Source: Fasciolopsis buskii
Lineage: Eukaryota > Platyhelminthes > Trematoda > Plagiorchiida > Fasciolidae
NCBI GenBank assembly: GCA_008360955.1
Contig: LUCM01010405.1
Coordinates: 248,001 to 312,000, forward strand
Direction of reading: 5' to 3'
DNA length: 64,000 nt
The notes under the pieces are model-generated. The model made no database searches. It was not told the origin of the DNA and saw only the letters and a list, made by a program, of their open reading frames with translations. The first letter of the stretch is position 1, and each line of letters begins with the position of its first letter. Below, piece by piece: positions 1-9,456 of the stretch. A program made the translations under genes and the position numbers.

Positions 1-1564
1 AAGCATAGTCTGAACTCGAGTGTGCTTTCAGCCGATCTAGATGAACCTGAAAGAAGGCTACTCTAATTAAATAATGTGCTTATTAAATTCTGGTGAAGTG
101 AAACACAGAGCAGCTTTCGGAGATAGCATCGTTTTCTCATATTGTCCACTCCTATAAAAGCAAAACGACAGACTTCCGCTCCCCGGAGTGCATTCGGTTC
201 TAATCCTTTTGAAAAGTTTACCTCGTTTTATTCTTGCAAAACTGAACAACTGGGACGCATAAAAGAATGCGGGACAACTTTTCGGAGAAGATCCTTCCAA
301 AATAAGTCATTATTATGCTTGTTTGATGACATCCACATGCCGGGCGTCCATTATCAGGTCCATGAATTAATCCGCAGAGCATTCCCTAGAGTCACGCACG
401 ATAATAATGATAATGACTCCTTTAATTGCACAGAACAACTTTATCCCATTTCTGCTGAGGGTTGGGACGTTTGAATATTCTTCTCTTTATTGGGACAATG
501 ATGTGCGAAATATCGGTAATAAAATACCTCAGGTTTACAGAATAGATATCCGGGGTGAAAATTTAACAAAAATATAATGAACTCCGTGTTCACTTTCGGA
601 TGTGTCTGAATTGCTCCATGGGAGGAATTCTCTGGGAACAGCTTTTTGAGTAGCATTATATCAACGGATGATTTATTTAGCTTGTAACGTTAGTTTTATT
701 TAAATATAAAAACGTGAATTGACCATGTCTTTAAAATCAGTTCACTGTCCTATTTACCGTGAGACCAAGGGATTTTATTAAATCTAGCTGACGCCATCAA
801 ACAGCGCGCTTGAACGACCTTGAAGTAAGGTTAACTTTGATGTCAGTCAAGATCCTGTAAAATAAAGTTTTCCTGTTCACGTTCAACCATGACTATTGAA
901 TACCACTTTATGCAAAGTATTGCAGTTGTTAAATAATTAGCTGCAGCTTGAAAATTCAAATTATCGGGAGAACATTCAATAACACAAATACTCCTATTGG
1001 ACGAGCAAGATTGTGACAATTTATGAGTCAAAACTAGAATTAATCCAAATAACCTTCCACAAACGTTTACGATATTTCCGTCTCCTGTAAGATTTCGTTT
1101 AAATGTTTGGATTAGTTTGCCTCGGCAACTAGGGTCACACATGTTTAACCTGCCTTACTGCAGCCTATAGGAGTTAACCGGTTAAATTAGTTCATGACAT
1201 TTGCTGATGCATTGTTCTGCTCCGGTATTGTTAAACAAGGGAAATTTTCGGATGTACGATAATCGACGTTAATTTTGGTGACTACCAAATTTAAATAGGC
1301 TATTCTGAAATAAATGGCGCGATGCAAAAGGCAAAAGTATTAAAATTGAGGCTAACATGAAATTTTTAAGGAAGTTGAATGTTTAAGTTTTGTGGTAAAT
1401 TCGTCAGTATATACAAGTATTGGGGAGAAAATTTCTGCACGGGTGTCGACTGAGCGATTAATTATTTCTGTTACGCTTAGAAGCTGTTAGGTCATTCGTC
1501 ACACCAGAAATGCATCCATAAACAGTGTTCAAGGAAAAAGGTTTTAGAATAACCGGTACATGAA
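1..1564. other. No recognisable gene; intergenic or intronic DNA
   Basis: A 110-codon open frame (142-474, plus) and a 99-codon frame (843-1142, minus) are within the range expected by chance at this base composition. Neither shows a family motif or a convincing splice context. No repeat was recognised. Confidence 0.5.
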
Positions 1565-1629
1565 AGGATTTCATGAAATGATTCACCATGTGATATCATC
1601 GCTCAACTCACCATAAAGAAACCATCGAA

Positions 1630-1674
1630 GCACTATACAGCTGCTTCATCCTTGTTAGGAATCATCAGCAGTGC
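1630..1674 (-). ncRNA. Hammerhead ribozyme, near-canonical core
   Basis: Read on the minus strand, the sequence gives GCACTG, then CTGATGA, then a TCCT/AGGA stem closed by an AACA-type loop, then TGAAG, then the palindromic CAGCTG, then a GTA cleavage-type triplet, then TAGTGC. GCACTG pairs with TAGTGC (one G-U) as stem I, TCCT with AGGA as stem II, and CAGCTG forms the very short, self-complementary stem III typical of Penelope-type hammerheads. The only departure in the catalytic core is GAAG where GAAA is usual. Reduced or lost self-cleavage is therefore possible. Confidence 0.6.
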
Positions 1675-1695
1675 ATATCCACCGCACCCGAACTG

Positions 1696-1740
1696 GGGCG
1701 CGAACCAGGACGAACGATTTTGAGTCGACCGCTTTGGCGA
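1696..1740 (-). promoter_or_regulatory. tRNA-Leu-like internal Pol III promoter of the repeat unit
   Basis: On the minus strand, TCGCCAAAGCGG (1740-1729) resembles a tRNA A box of the leucine type. It is followed by GACTCAAAATC, like a leucine anticodon stem-loop, and by GGTTCGCGCCC (1706-1696), a good B box. The A-to-B spacing is shortened relative to a tRNA. It lies just upstream of the minus-strand hammerhead, so a Pol III transcript would carry the ribozyme. Transcription is inferred. Confidence 0.5.
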
Positions 1741-1803
1741 TTACTCGTTCGACTCAAAATTCTCTGTCTGTTGTTCGTGTCTCCATTTGTTACCCGGTTA
1801 TAT

Positions 1804-1848
1804 GCACTGCTGATGATTCCTAACAAGGATGATGCAGCTGTTATTGCT
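1804..1848 (+). ncRNA. Degenerate hammerhead-ribozyme copy
   Basis: This is the plus-strand partner of the copy at 1630-1674. GCACTG, CTGATGA and the TCCT/AGGA stem are intact. The GAAA position reads GATG and the 3' side of stem I (TTGC) no longer pairs well. It is probably catalytically dead. Confidence 0.5.
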
Positions 1849-1913
1849 TCCGTGGTTTCTTATTTGTGAGCTAGCAATGATATCATATGGCGAATTATTT
1901 CATGAAAACATTC

Positions 1914-2680
1914 AATCTCATCCTACTAACGCATATGTATTCATTTTTTTGAAAATGTTTCGGTTACTTTTATTGATACAGAAATGCAATCCATAGCATT
2001 TGATCATATAATTCTTCCGTGCGTCTACCTTATTCTCAATGAACCAGGATCCGGATGTCATGCAAATTTTCTAGTAATACGGCTAAACATCTGTTTACGC
2101 TCTTTTTAATGGTCCGTATAGTTCCATTCAACCATGCGTTTTATCTGCTAGAATACAGAAATATTCCCGAATATCACCTGAGTAGATTTTTGGAACGCTG
2201 CGGCATTGCAAGTGGCAATGCTTACCTAATAAATACTGGTTTTGGCCAATATCGAGGTTAATACAACGGACGCTTTAAAGTTCTAAGGATATTTCAACAC
2301 AAATGGAATTGCTTGTTACCCAAACACAAATCCGTTTCTTCCGTAGCTCTGCTTCATAAATGTGTTCTTAAGTGTTTTTTTGTTTACTGCTCAGTTGCTT
2401 CCATGCGCAGATCAATCAGATGATTAATTTTCGTGACATTAGGGCAAACGATCTAACAGGCTGAACAAGCTGGTATTACCCAAGTAAAACAATACAGCAT
2501 TCTCCAGTCAGTAATAATCTTCCGTATTTATGGACTAGTCTGTAACCTTAACCTGGAGCAATATTATCAGCCTTTAGCTGGAAGTTGGACTTATGAGTGA
2601 GATCGAAGCAGTTGTCCTCTCGGACCCAGCTAATAAGATCTAAAACTGTCCGCAGCACAATGAAATTGAAGAAATGGGGA
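1914..2680. other. No recognisable gene
   Basis: AT-rich sequence. A 68-codon open frame (2055-2261, plus) has no supporting motif. Confidence 0.5.
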
Positions 2681-2689
2681 GGAGATTCC

Positions 2690-3110
2690 TCTTTCACTGT
2701 TCCAGAGAAACGGACATCCAAGTAATTTCATTATAAGAACTGTATATGCAGTGAATAGCAAGAACAACCAAGGACCACGAACAAGGATCATTGTAACTTT
2801 AAATAGTACAGTTTCTTCCAGACCAGAAGAGTATACAACACCAGGACCAACGAACAACTTCAAACCGAGGGAAAAAAAGACGTTATAAAAAACGTAATGT
2901 GTACACACTGCGACGATTAACTTACTGGTCAATTCTGGAGAAGAAAAACCGACCAAATGCACGAACACAAACTGGTTTAAAGGAGGTATGGCTCAATGCC
3001 TCTGATATGAGTTTACGAAGACCAGGTTCAGTCTGGATGAGGTTGACTTTTGTATCAAGAAACAATGAGACAGGCGAGAGCGCCTTTGGAGTCTCGGTAT
3101 TCTCCAAATA
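2690..3110 (+). pseudogene. Possible decayed fibronectin type III-like fragment
   Basis: Two plus-strand stretches in different frames read like the end and the body of fibronectin type III modules. The first (about 2728-2850) gives AVNSKNNQGPRTRIIVTLNS, then a proline-rich linker-like TTPGPTN. The second (2899-3111) begins VYTLRRLTYW, contains KEVWLNASDMSLRRPG and ends in SRNNETGESAFGVS. That order (strand C, a ..TSLRLTDLRPG-like strand E, a Y/F.V.ARN..GES strand F/G) is the FN3 pattern. The two are separated by a frame change and stops, and no clean splice site brackets them, so a functional exon is unlikely. It may derive from an FN3 adhesion receptor or phosphatase. Resemblance by chance cannot be excluded, because no profile search was possible. 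Confidence 0.3.
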
Positions 3111-3111
3111 A

Positions 3112-4368
3112 TTCAATCAAAAATATCTTGAATTAGATTAGTTCTCCGTTCCGTGAAGCAGCGAACGTTAAACTATCAAAGAAAGCCGGTAGTCAAGACA
3201 GCAGATTCAGATAATACAGTCTTTTGTGATGCACCAGAATTCGTTATATGTCCATATCCGCAGTTCTGAATGATCGAATATGCACAAACTCTAAATGGAC
3301 AAAATAGCTAACAAGGTCGCAGTTCTCAAACTGCAAATCTTGGAACAGAGGACATCTTTCTACAGGCAAAAATCTAGGCGTTCAATTTCGATAATGGAGT
3401 CACTCATGAGTTCCGAAATCAAGCTCGAATATGGAAGATTAGTGTTAAGTACGCACGGGTACTGACTGCTTTATCTTGTTGGTGATTGAATTATTTGCGA
3501 TCTAAACGCCGAGCTCGAAGACTGGGACCCCATGGAACCGAAAAAACAGTTTTGACCGCTACAGATATTCGGGATCAGTGGTAGTGCCTGAGGTGTAATG
3601 TCGCTGGATTATCAGAAGAAAAAACGTGAATAAAAACCATGGATTGGTGAGCAGTGTTTTGAAGTTGTTTCTTCCAACTGCAGTTCGATCTCTTATCATA
3701 CTAACCCCAAGGCTATTTACGTAGAGCTGAAGAAACAATGTTAGGATTTATCCAATAGACAACAAAATAAATTAGTTTCAAAATTCACCATTTTTCATTA
3801 CTACCGAATAGGTATCCAGAACCAAATACTCGGGCTGACGCTACGTAGTGAGAACGCCCTGAAAAGCACACTAAACAGTCCGAATTCGTGAGCTTTGTTC
3901 TGTTCGTTTGTAACTTTCCATTTCACTTCTCGTACAACATATTGGCAATTCCCATTCAAAGAACCAAGGACGACTAGTTAAATTTTCGCTGAGCTCAGAT
4001 AAAAAGCCAGAATGTTTGCGAATAGATCGAAAAATGCATGGACTCTCGCTAACTCCGACAATAAATACTTTTAACAGTTAAAGCTGATATTTCTGACTGG
4101 TTAAGTTAGAGCCAAAAATTCAGAGCCATCGTTTTTAACTAGTGGCTATTTATGTAATCCACTGAATATTCACATCAGCCTCAGGACTGCAAAAAGTAAT
4201 CGGCTAACTGCCCGGTGTACTCAACAAATCGTGGACATCACTACAGAAAAGGCAGGGAACATCCAAAATTTTGGCAAACTCCAAAAGTGAACTCAGTCTG
4301 TAATAGGTAAAATTAACCCTCCGGATGTGGTTAGATGGATCAGGTATTGGTAAAAACAGTTGCCTACT

Positions 4369-4371
<3 letters not shown>
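3112..4371. other. No supportable gene
   Basis: Short coding-like peptides occur in the plus frames (for example KPVVKTADSDNTVFCDAPEF near 3180-3240, and a DLNAELEDWDPMEPK stretch near 3500), but stops interrupt them. They could be further remnants of the same decayed gene as 2690-3110. I cannot support an exon. Confidence 0.3.

Positions 4372-4420
<49 letters not shown>
4372..4420. repeat. (AT)n microsatellite
   Basis: Uninterrupted AT dinucleotide run of 49 bases. Confidence 0.98.
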
Positions 4421-4423
<3 letters not shown>

Positions 4424-6517
4424 TCCGTTGTCGTTCAGTGGAAGGCTTGAGATGAAATTGTTGAAATGCTGCCGAAAGGTTTTAAGAATGTTAATGTTCC
4501 TGCTTTTACGGTAACTGTCGGTAGTCTGCTCTCCAGAAAACTGACCTTGTGCTTATATCAATTCTCTAAATAAAGATAAGTTCAATTACCGAAATAGGGC
4601 GGCAGGCAAGTGTACATGTGACCTGAAAGGATCCTGGAAGTCTTGATTGCATCTAGGTCTTTGAACAAAGTAATTGAATTTTGCTTCTTTATCCCAAACT
4701 GTATAATCAATAAAATACCCGTACCTGCCTGGTCTTGTTGGAACAACAGCCTTGGTACGTAATAACACAAGTTTCGGTGCATTTCCATATCAGCCGGTTT
4801 AGTCAGCAGAATCGAGTTGAAGTGATAAGCAGATTATACTTGCTTGGAAGCGTACAAAGTTTGCTAACGCCCGTCATTTTCCGCTAAGTTTTAGTGCCGA
4901 AATTGAAATCTCTAGTGTAATCATCGTCATTTTTACCAATGAATCGTTCGGCTTTTATATTGTGTTGTGTTTAACAAGGAAAGCAAAGTAAATGGTTTGT
5001 TCTTAGTGAGATTCACTGCTCTACAGTCACATAGTCCGGAGATTTTATCTCGAAATCAAGGTGGACACGTAATGAAGCGAACAATTTTCAGGTTAGTGTC
5101 AAGTGGTAAAAAATTATCTAGCCCATTGCGATAAGAAAGTACTATCACGGACATTACTAGAATTTAGTGGTTCAACCACCTGCACTATTTTCGACCAGGC
5201 CAAATATTAATTTTGCTGCACATTTCATAACACCGCGAGACGTTCCACTACTGCCCTTCGCAGCACATGTCAAACTTCTTTTACTGGTTCGTTTGGATTA
5301 TGTAGAAAAAGTCAACTCACAAACTGTAAACCCATTATGTGGTGAACCTACTAAGTAGTTTTATTGAATGCCGCTTTGAAAATATTAAGAACCTGTTTTA
5401 TACGATAATTTCTTGTGTCCACTAGCAGGACGAAACACAAATAATCTAGACAGGTCAGCGGGTTCCTGATCCCATGTTATTAGCGCTGCTCCACAGTACA
5501 GTCGTTTACTCGATCTGCATACACCGCTCCAGTCAAGGGCACGTGATAGATCCACTGGAGTTCGGAACGATGTACTCCTTTATGTCGCATGTGGCACATC
5601 ACGACCACTGAAGATCTGCAGCAATTTATTTTGATGTCTTGGTTGCCTGATTTCACTATCAGTGACCTCTCCATACAGGCTCTCTCCGGGACAGTTCCAT
5701 GTCCATTCTTCTGCCACATGATAAAATCCACTTCTGAGATTGCTCACAATATCCATTGCTATTTGTACTCTAGCCGTATTGATGTAAACAATAAAACAAG
5801 ACTTACTCGTTTTCCTTAACATGCGGGTCAAGGTACTTTACAACCATTAATTATTTTTACTCATGAGTCGCAGCGGGCACGAAACGAAACAATGCGGACC
5901 ACTGGTTGACGTTTGGGTCAGCTTATACCAATCAGGACCATTCTCATGGAAGAGTCAGTTACCTAGGTTGCTTGTCTAACATGGTCATCGACTGTCATAT
6001 ACTGCGGCAGCCACTGAGCAACATACGCACTGTTTTCAGTGGTTCATTGTGCAGCTGTACGGAGCCTACTAGAAACACCCGAATGTAGTGGCCTGTAGCG
6101 GATAACCACCATGTGGGTTTTTGACAGAAATGCTCTTCGGGGCACATTAAACAGTTCAAAACTAAACAGGGTAATAATAATTCAAGGTCATCTTACTTAC
6201 TTTATTAGGGTATTTTGGCACAAGAATGTGTGTCACAAAGGGTCTCGCTGAAAAACTCATTATTCTAAGTAGTTTTAATGTCCCGAAGGTACTGTCTGAT
6301 GAAATTCGCAAGGGTTCCTAATGTTATATTTCTATCTATATATGAATCATCGGTAGTATCTGGATGAATGAACTAAATTTCCTCGGAAGCATATGGCCGG
6401 TTTTGCAGTTATTGCCGCTCGTCGGGTATTTGTACCCAATACTGTCTTGTCCAAATCTCATCATACTCTTAATCTACGCATTGGTATTTGGCACCAAAAT
6501 CTAACTTGTATCTTCAG
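4421..6517. other. No recognisable gene
   Basis: Several 60-83 codon frames overlap on both strands (4582-4788, 5167-5358, 5480-5831, 5906-6088). Overlap on opposite strands and the lack of motifs make all of them weak. No repeat family recognised. Confidence 0.45.
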
Positions 6518-6700
6518 CAGTGTGCATGGAAGCTCTTCGTTGAAAAAGATGTTTGGACAAGAGAGCACCGGGTACGCATACCTGTGGAGCGGCAATGGCC
6601 TCCAAAACCGTCGTATGATTTCGGGAAATTTCTGTTCACCCATCCAGATGATACTGATAATTTATATCTATTCTGGTCACATTCTGCCTTCATTCCTAAG
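6518..6700 (+). CDS. Candidate internal exon, unrecognised protein
   Basis: A branch-like CTAAC and a pyrimidine-containing tract end in TCTTCAG at 6517. The exon then reads 61 codons without a stop to AAG|GTTGGC at 6700, phase 0 at both ends. The peptide is compositionally protein-like, with five tryptophans or tyrosine/tryptophan pairs and charged runs: LFVEKDVWTREHRVRIPVER and then QWPPKPSYDFGKFLFTHPDD. I do not recognise a family. The donor is only fair (GTTGGC). The plus +1 frame and a minus frame are also open here, so the strand is not certain. No partner exon in compatible phase was found; the candidate at 7689 would need a 2-nt carry. Confidence 0.3.
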
Positions 6701-7688
6701 GTTGGCTCAGCCCAGCTGACAAAGAATTATCAAAGAATCACGATTTTGTTTCTTCTGTTGACTCTCCGACGAACAGTTTCCATGCATATTCCTATCGTTA
6801 CAAAGTTATTTCTTCCCACCTGACCCAAATGGCACTTGATATCGGTCGTCTGTATCACGGTGCAGAGGGCACATCATCCAACTCACATCATAAATTCATT
6901 TGATCACCAGTCGCTAACGGATAAAAGCCATTTAATCCTTTTCTAGTTGGTGAAGTATCAAAATCTACCAACTAAGTTAGTTGTGCTTCAGTAAGAACTC
7001 TCACGTCAGGTCTGTTATGTATTTTGTTTATCCGAGGGCAATTAGTAAGTAATTACTCAATCACAGTACCGTGACTGGGAGAAGCAGATTTGTGCAGTCG
7101 GTGAATCATGTTGAAAACATCGGTGACCTAGTAATGATTAAACGAGGGCCAGGATCTATCATGCCATTCCGAAAGTTGCAAATAGCAAAAAGTCTTTTAT
7201 CAATATATTGATAAAAATTAATCATGAGCAAATAACCATACCAGGTTAGGACCTTCATTTGTAAACATTCTTAAAGCTCGCAGTTTGAATCGGCTTGTGA
7301 ATTTTTGTTGCAGTGAAACAGATGGATAGTTACTGCGTGATCCATTTTCTTCTACTTGATAGTCTCCTAGTCTGAAGACGTCTTTACAGGGCCTACGCGT
7401 AGTGCATAACATAGTACAATTCATGCAGAAAAAGCGATTTACAATACGAAGAATACAACCAGAGAAAACTCTATGGGTAAAAGTTGGTGCATATCCGTCA
7501 TAGTCGTAGGGTGATACACTCAACTTCAGTTCCGAATGACAGCCACAATAAAGCGGTACACGAGGAAAGCCTTCTATCCGTCCCGCGTTAATCAGTACAT
7601 TGGCAATTTGGAAAACAAATCTACAGGGAACCGTGAGATTATGGATGAGTGTGGCTCTTACTTTCCATTTACTGATTACTGCTTTTAG
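6701..7688. other. Intron-like or intergenic DNA
   Basis: Contains a 101-codon minus frame (7218-7523) without motifs or clear splice sites, and the perfect palindrome at 7195-7216. Nothing else recognised. Confidence 0.4.
7195..7216. repeat. Perfect 22-bp palindrome
   Basis: TTTTATCAATA and its exact reverse complement meet without a spacer. It could form a small cruciform or be chance in AT-rich DNA. Confidence 0.9.
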
Positions 7689-7776
7689 AATGAATCCCCA
7701 GAAGAGAGAGCGGCCTGTTTTTACGGACCTGGCCGCGAAACGGTCAAGTGATCAGACAACGGTGAATGAAATCATG
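7689..7776 (+). CDS. Candidate exon, possibly with the start codon
   Basis: An acceptor with a long pyrimidine-rich tract (TTACTGATTACTGCTTTTAG) ends at 7688, and the donor is strong (ATG|GTGAGT at 7777). The intervening 88 bases are about 50% G+C, richer than the flanks, and only one frame is open. It starts at ATG 7690 and encodes 29 residues including KRERPVFTDLAAKRSSDQTT. Because the ATG is the second base of the exon, this may be an initiator exon or an internal one needing a 2-nt carry. It leaves in phase 0. The short length means chance is a real alternative. Family not recognised. Confidence 0.35.
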
Positions 7777-8170
7777 GTGAGTTGCGTAAACCGCTTAAGT
7801 TCTCAGTATTCAAAATAAAATTGTTATAACTGCTGGCGTGGTTAGTTTGCCAGTGTATGTGTGAAACTATTGAGAATAACAGGGTTAAGCTGAATTTGAG
7901 TTAAGGAGCAGTAATCCGAAACCTATAGTGATTTTTGCTAAACTCATTACTGAGAACCATTAAGTATAATGGAATTAGCCCAGCTGATACTGAATGAAAA
8001 TGAAGTCAACCTTTCATTGACTGGGGATCGAATACATAGTGAACAATCGTGGATTGGATATCTTCAATAATATTTAATCCAAAATGGTTCTTAACTGTTT
8101 ATCGATCTATCTTCATCTAGCCTTTTGTATTATCTTTTTAATTTTGTGTCATTCTATCCTTTAAATTTCT
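7777..8170. other. No gene seen; intron-like
   Basis: AT-rich sequence following the GTGAGT donor at 7777. No motif recognised. Confidence 0.4.
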
Positions 8171-8335
8171 TTATTAATGAAATAACAACGTACATCATTT
8201 TCAATAAGAGGCCTTCGGCCAACAAAGGGTTGTCAAGTGGGGAAGTTGGCCCACTGTCAGAGGTTTAGGACTTTCAACCCACACGTCCAAACTCTACGGC
8301 CTTATCCGCTTAACCATTCCGGTTTTCCGGCTCAC
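8171..8335 (-). repeat. tRNA-derived SINE-like repeat, family 1, copy 1
   Basis: Homologous to 38551-38697, 46473-46617 and 54550-54705. Shared blocks on the plus strand are the TTATTAATGAAAT-like end, GTACATCATTTTCA, a GAGGCC..CGGCCAACAAAGGG block, AAGTTG.CCC and CCTTATCCGCTT. On the minus strand this gives an A box (TGGTTAAGCGGATAAGG) and a B-box region, degenerate here (GGGTTGAAAGTCC). A C10 homopolymer abuts the promoter end. Confidence 0.7.
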
Positions 8336-8902
8336 CCCCCCCCCGGATTTTATTCGTTCGAACAATTGATGAAGATTAAACAAATAGAATTGGAATCAAA
8401 CTCACTATTGTATATGATAAGTTCGAATTCTCACTAAGGGGAGCCCCACTATTAGACGAAATTTTTCAAAAACCCACAACTGGTTATGTGGTTTATCGCG
8501 GGTCACCAGGTATTCCCTAATCCTTTGTCAAATTATCATAATACTTGGACATAACGTTTAGAAAGCAGTTACCACCGGGCAGCTACTTCGTCTTGATGTT
8601 GGCTTTGCCAGTTAAGTAAGACGAACCCTCATGAGACCCTGGTGATTTTACACGAGACTGGCGACATAGAAGTCAAACGGGGTGTACAGATTCCACATCA
8701 AACTTTGTATCCAGATGATTTACAATGTGGGAACCGTCTGTAATCGGTTTGTTTGATTGGATATGCTAAAGAAATAGTAGTCACTCCTACGTTGTTACAG
8801 CTCTAGTGCCGATTTAATTCTATCCAATAGAAATCTATAAACCTTGCTCGATTCATGATTCCACCCAAATTCATTTCAAGCATATTAGGCATTATGACTT
8901 AC
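8336..8902. other. No gene seen
   Basis: Unannotated sequence between the SINE and the minus-strand exon. It would be the downstream intron of that exon if the exon is real. Confidence 0.4.
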
Positions 8903-9456
8903 CACAGTCGACTGGAAATCAATGTTGTGCACGGTACAAGGAATTTGTGCAGTGGAATGCACAGCGGCAGTAATTTGAACTGCTTCGTAAGGGTCAAAAC
9001 AAGGTTGAACTGGGGAGGCGATTTGCTGGTCTACGAGAAAGTTCGAGTGTGTAGGTTCTTGTGGTACTTCCGATAAGACCTTGTAGAAGGGTTGGCTGTT
9101 ACTATCCATATGGTTTTGTATGTGGAGCGAATGCAAATGGTTGGTGCGAGAGGAGACAGATTTGTCCGTCTGGCAATTATATTGTGTTTGCTGTAACGGG
9201 GGCGAAATGTGCACAGAGGTGCCGATTACTTGCAAAGGGAGGACAGAGTCACGGAGGTAGTCAGCTCGTCGACTCCAGGAGGACACGAATGTCGACGATT
9301 CGCTCAGTTGCGGTACGAGGGAAATTAGTTCTACAACAATAAACCATAGTTGAATTGGCCCAAAGTTCGCACGTAGTATGGAGGTGCTCCAGTCAACAAA
9401 CCACATAGGAGGGCCAAGTGTTTGACAAAGCAAAGGACAGAAGAGAACATTGGTAC
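8903..9456 (-). CDS. Best candidate exon: 184 open codons, unrecognised protein
   Basis: This is the longest open frame in the window (open from about 9502 to 8885 on the minus strand) and is longer than expected by chance at this composition. The upstream side has a pyrimidine-rich tract ending GCACGTTCAG at 9457. The downstream side has GTG|GTAAGT at 8902. Between these lie 2 carry bases plus 184 codons in phase 0. Local G+C is higher than the surroundings. The first part is hydrophobic (WFVDWSTSILRANFGPIQLW) and the rest is Ser/Gln/Pro/His-rich (SPPLQQTQYNCQTDKS, QPFYKVLSEVPQEPTHSNF, QPCFDPYEAVQITAAVHS), like a disordered region. An alternative acceptor (GTTTATTGTTGTAG, about 60 codons further in) would drop the hydrophobic part. 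No ATG occurs at the frame start, as expected for an internal exon. Family not recognised. Confidence 0.5.

Larger units (their letters stand above)
1565..1913. repeat. Head-to-head pair of hammerhead/tRNA-like repeat units
   Basis: Two related units lie in inverted orientation about an axis near 1739. The left unit reads on the minus strand and the right on the plus strand. Both contain the string CCTTGTTAGGAATCATCAGC or its complement, plus flanking stretches around TGATATCAT and TTTCATGAAA. Each unit has a tRNA-like promoter region followed by a hammerhead-ribozyme core. The arms are clearly diverged, so the pair is old. Short elements joining a tRNA-like Pol III promoter to a hammerhead are known from the schistosome Sm-alpha family, and hammerheads also occur in Penelope-like element terminal repeats. 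Assignment to one of these is inference. Confidence 0.6.

Noticed and set aside
8237..8437. 66-codon plus frame
   Set aside because: It is the translated complement of SINE copy 1, including a C-homopolymer.
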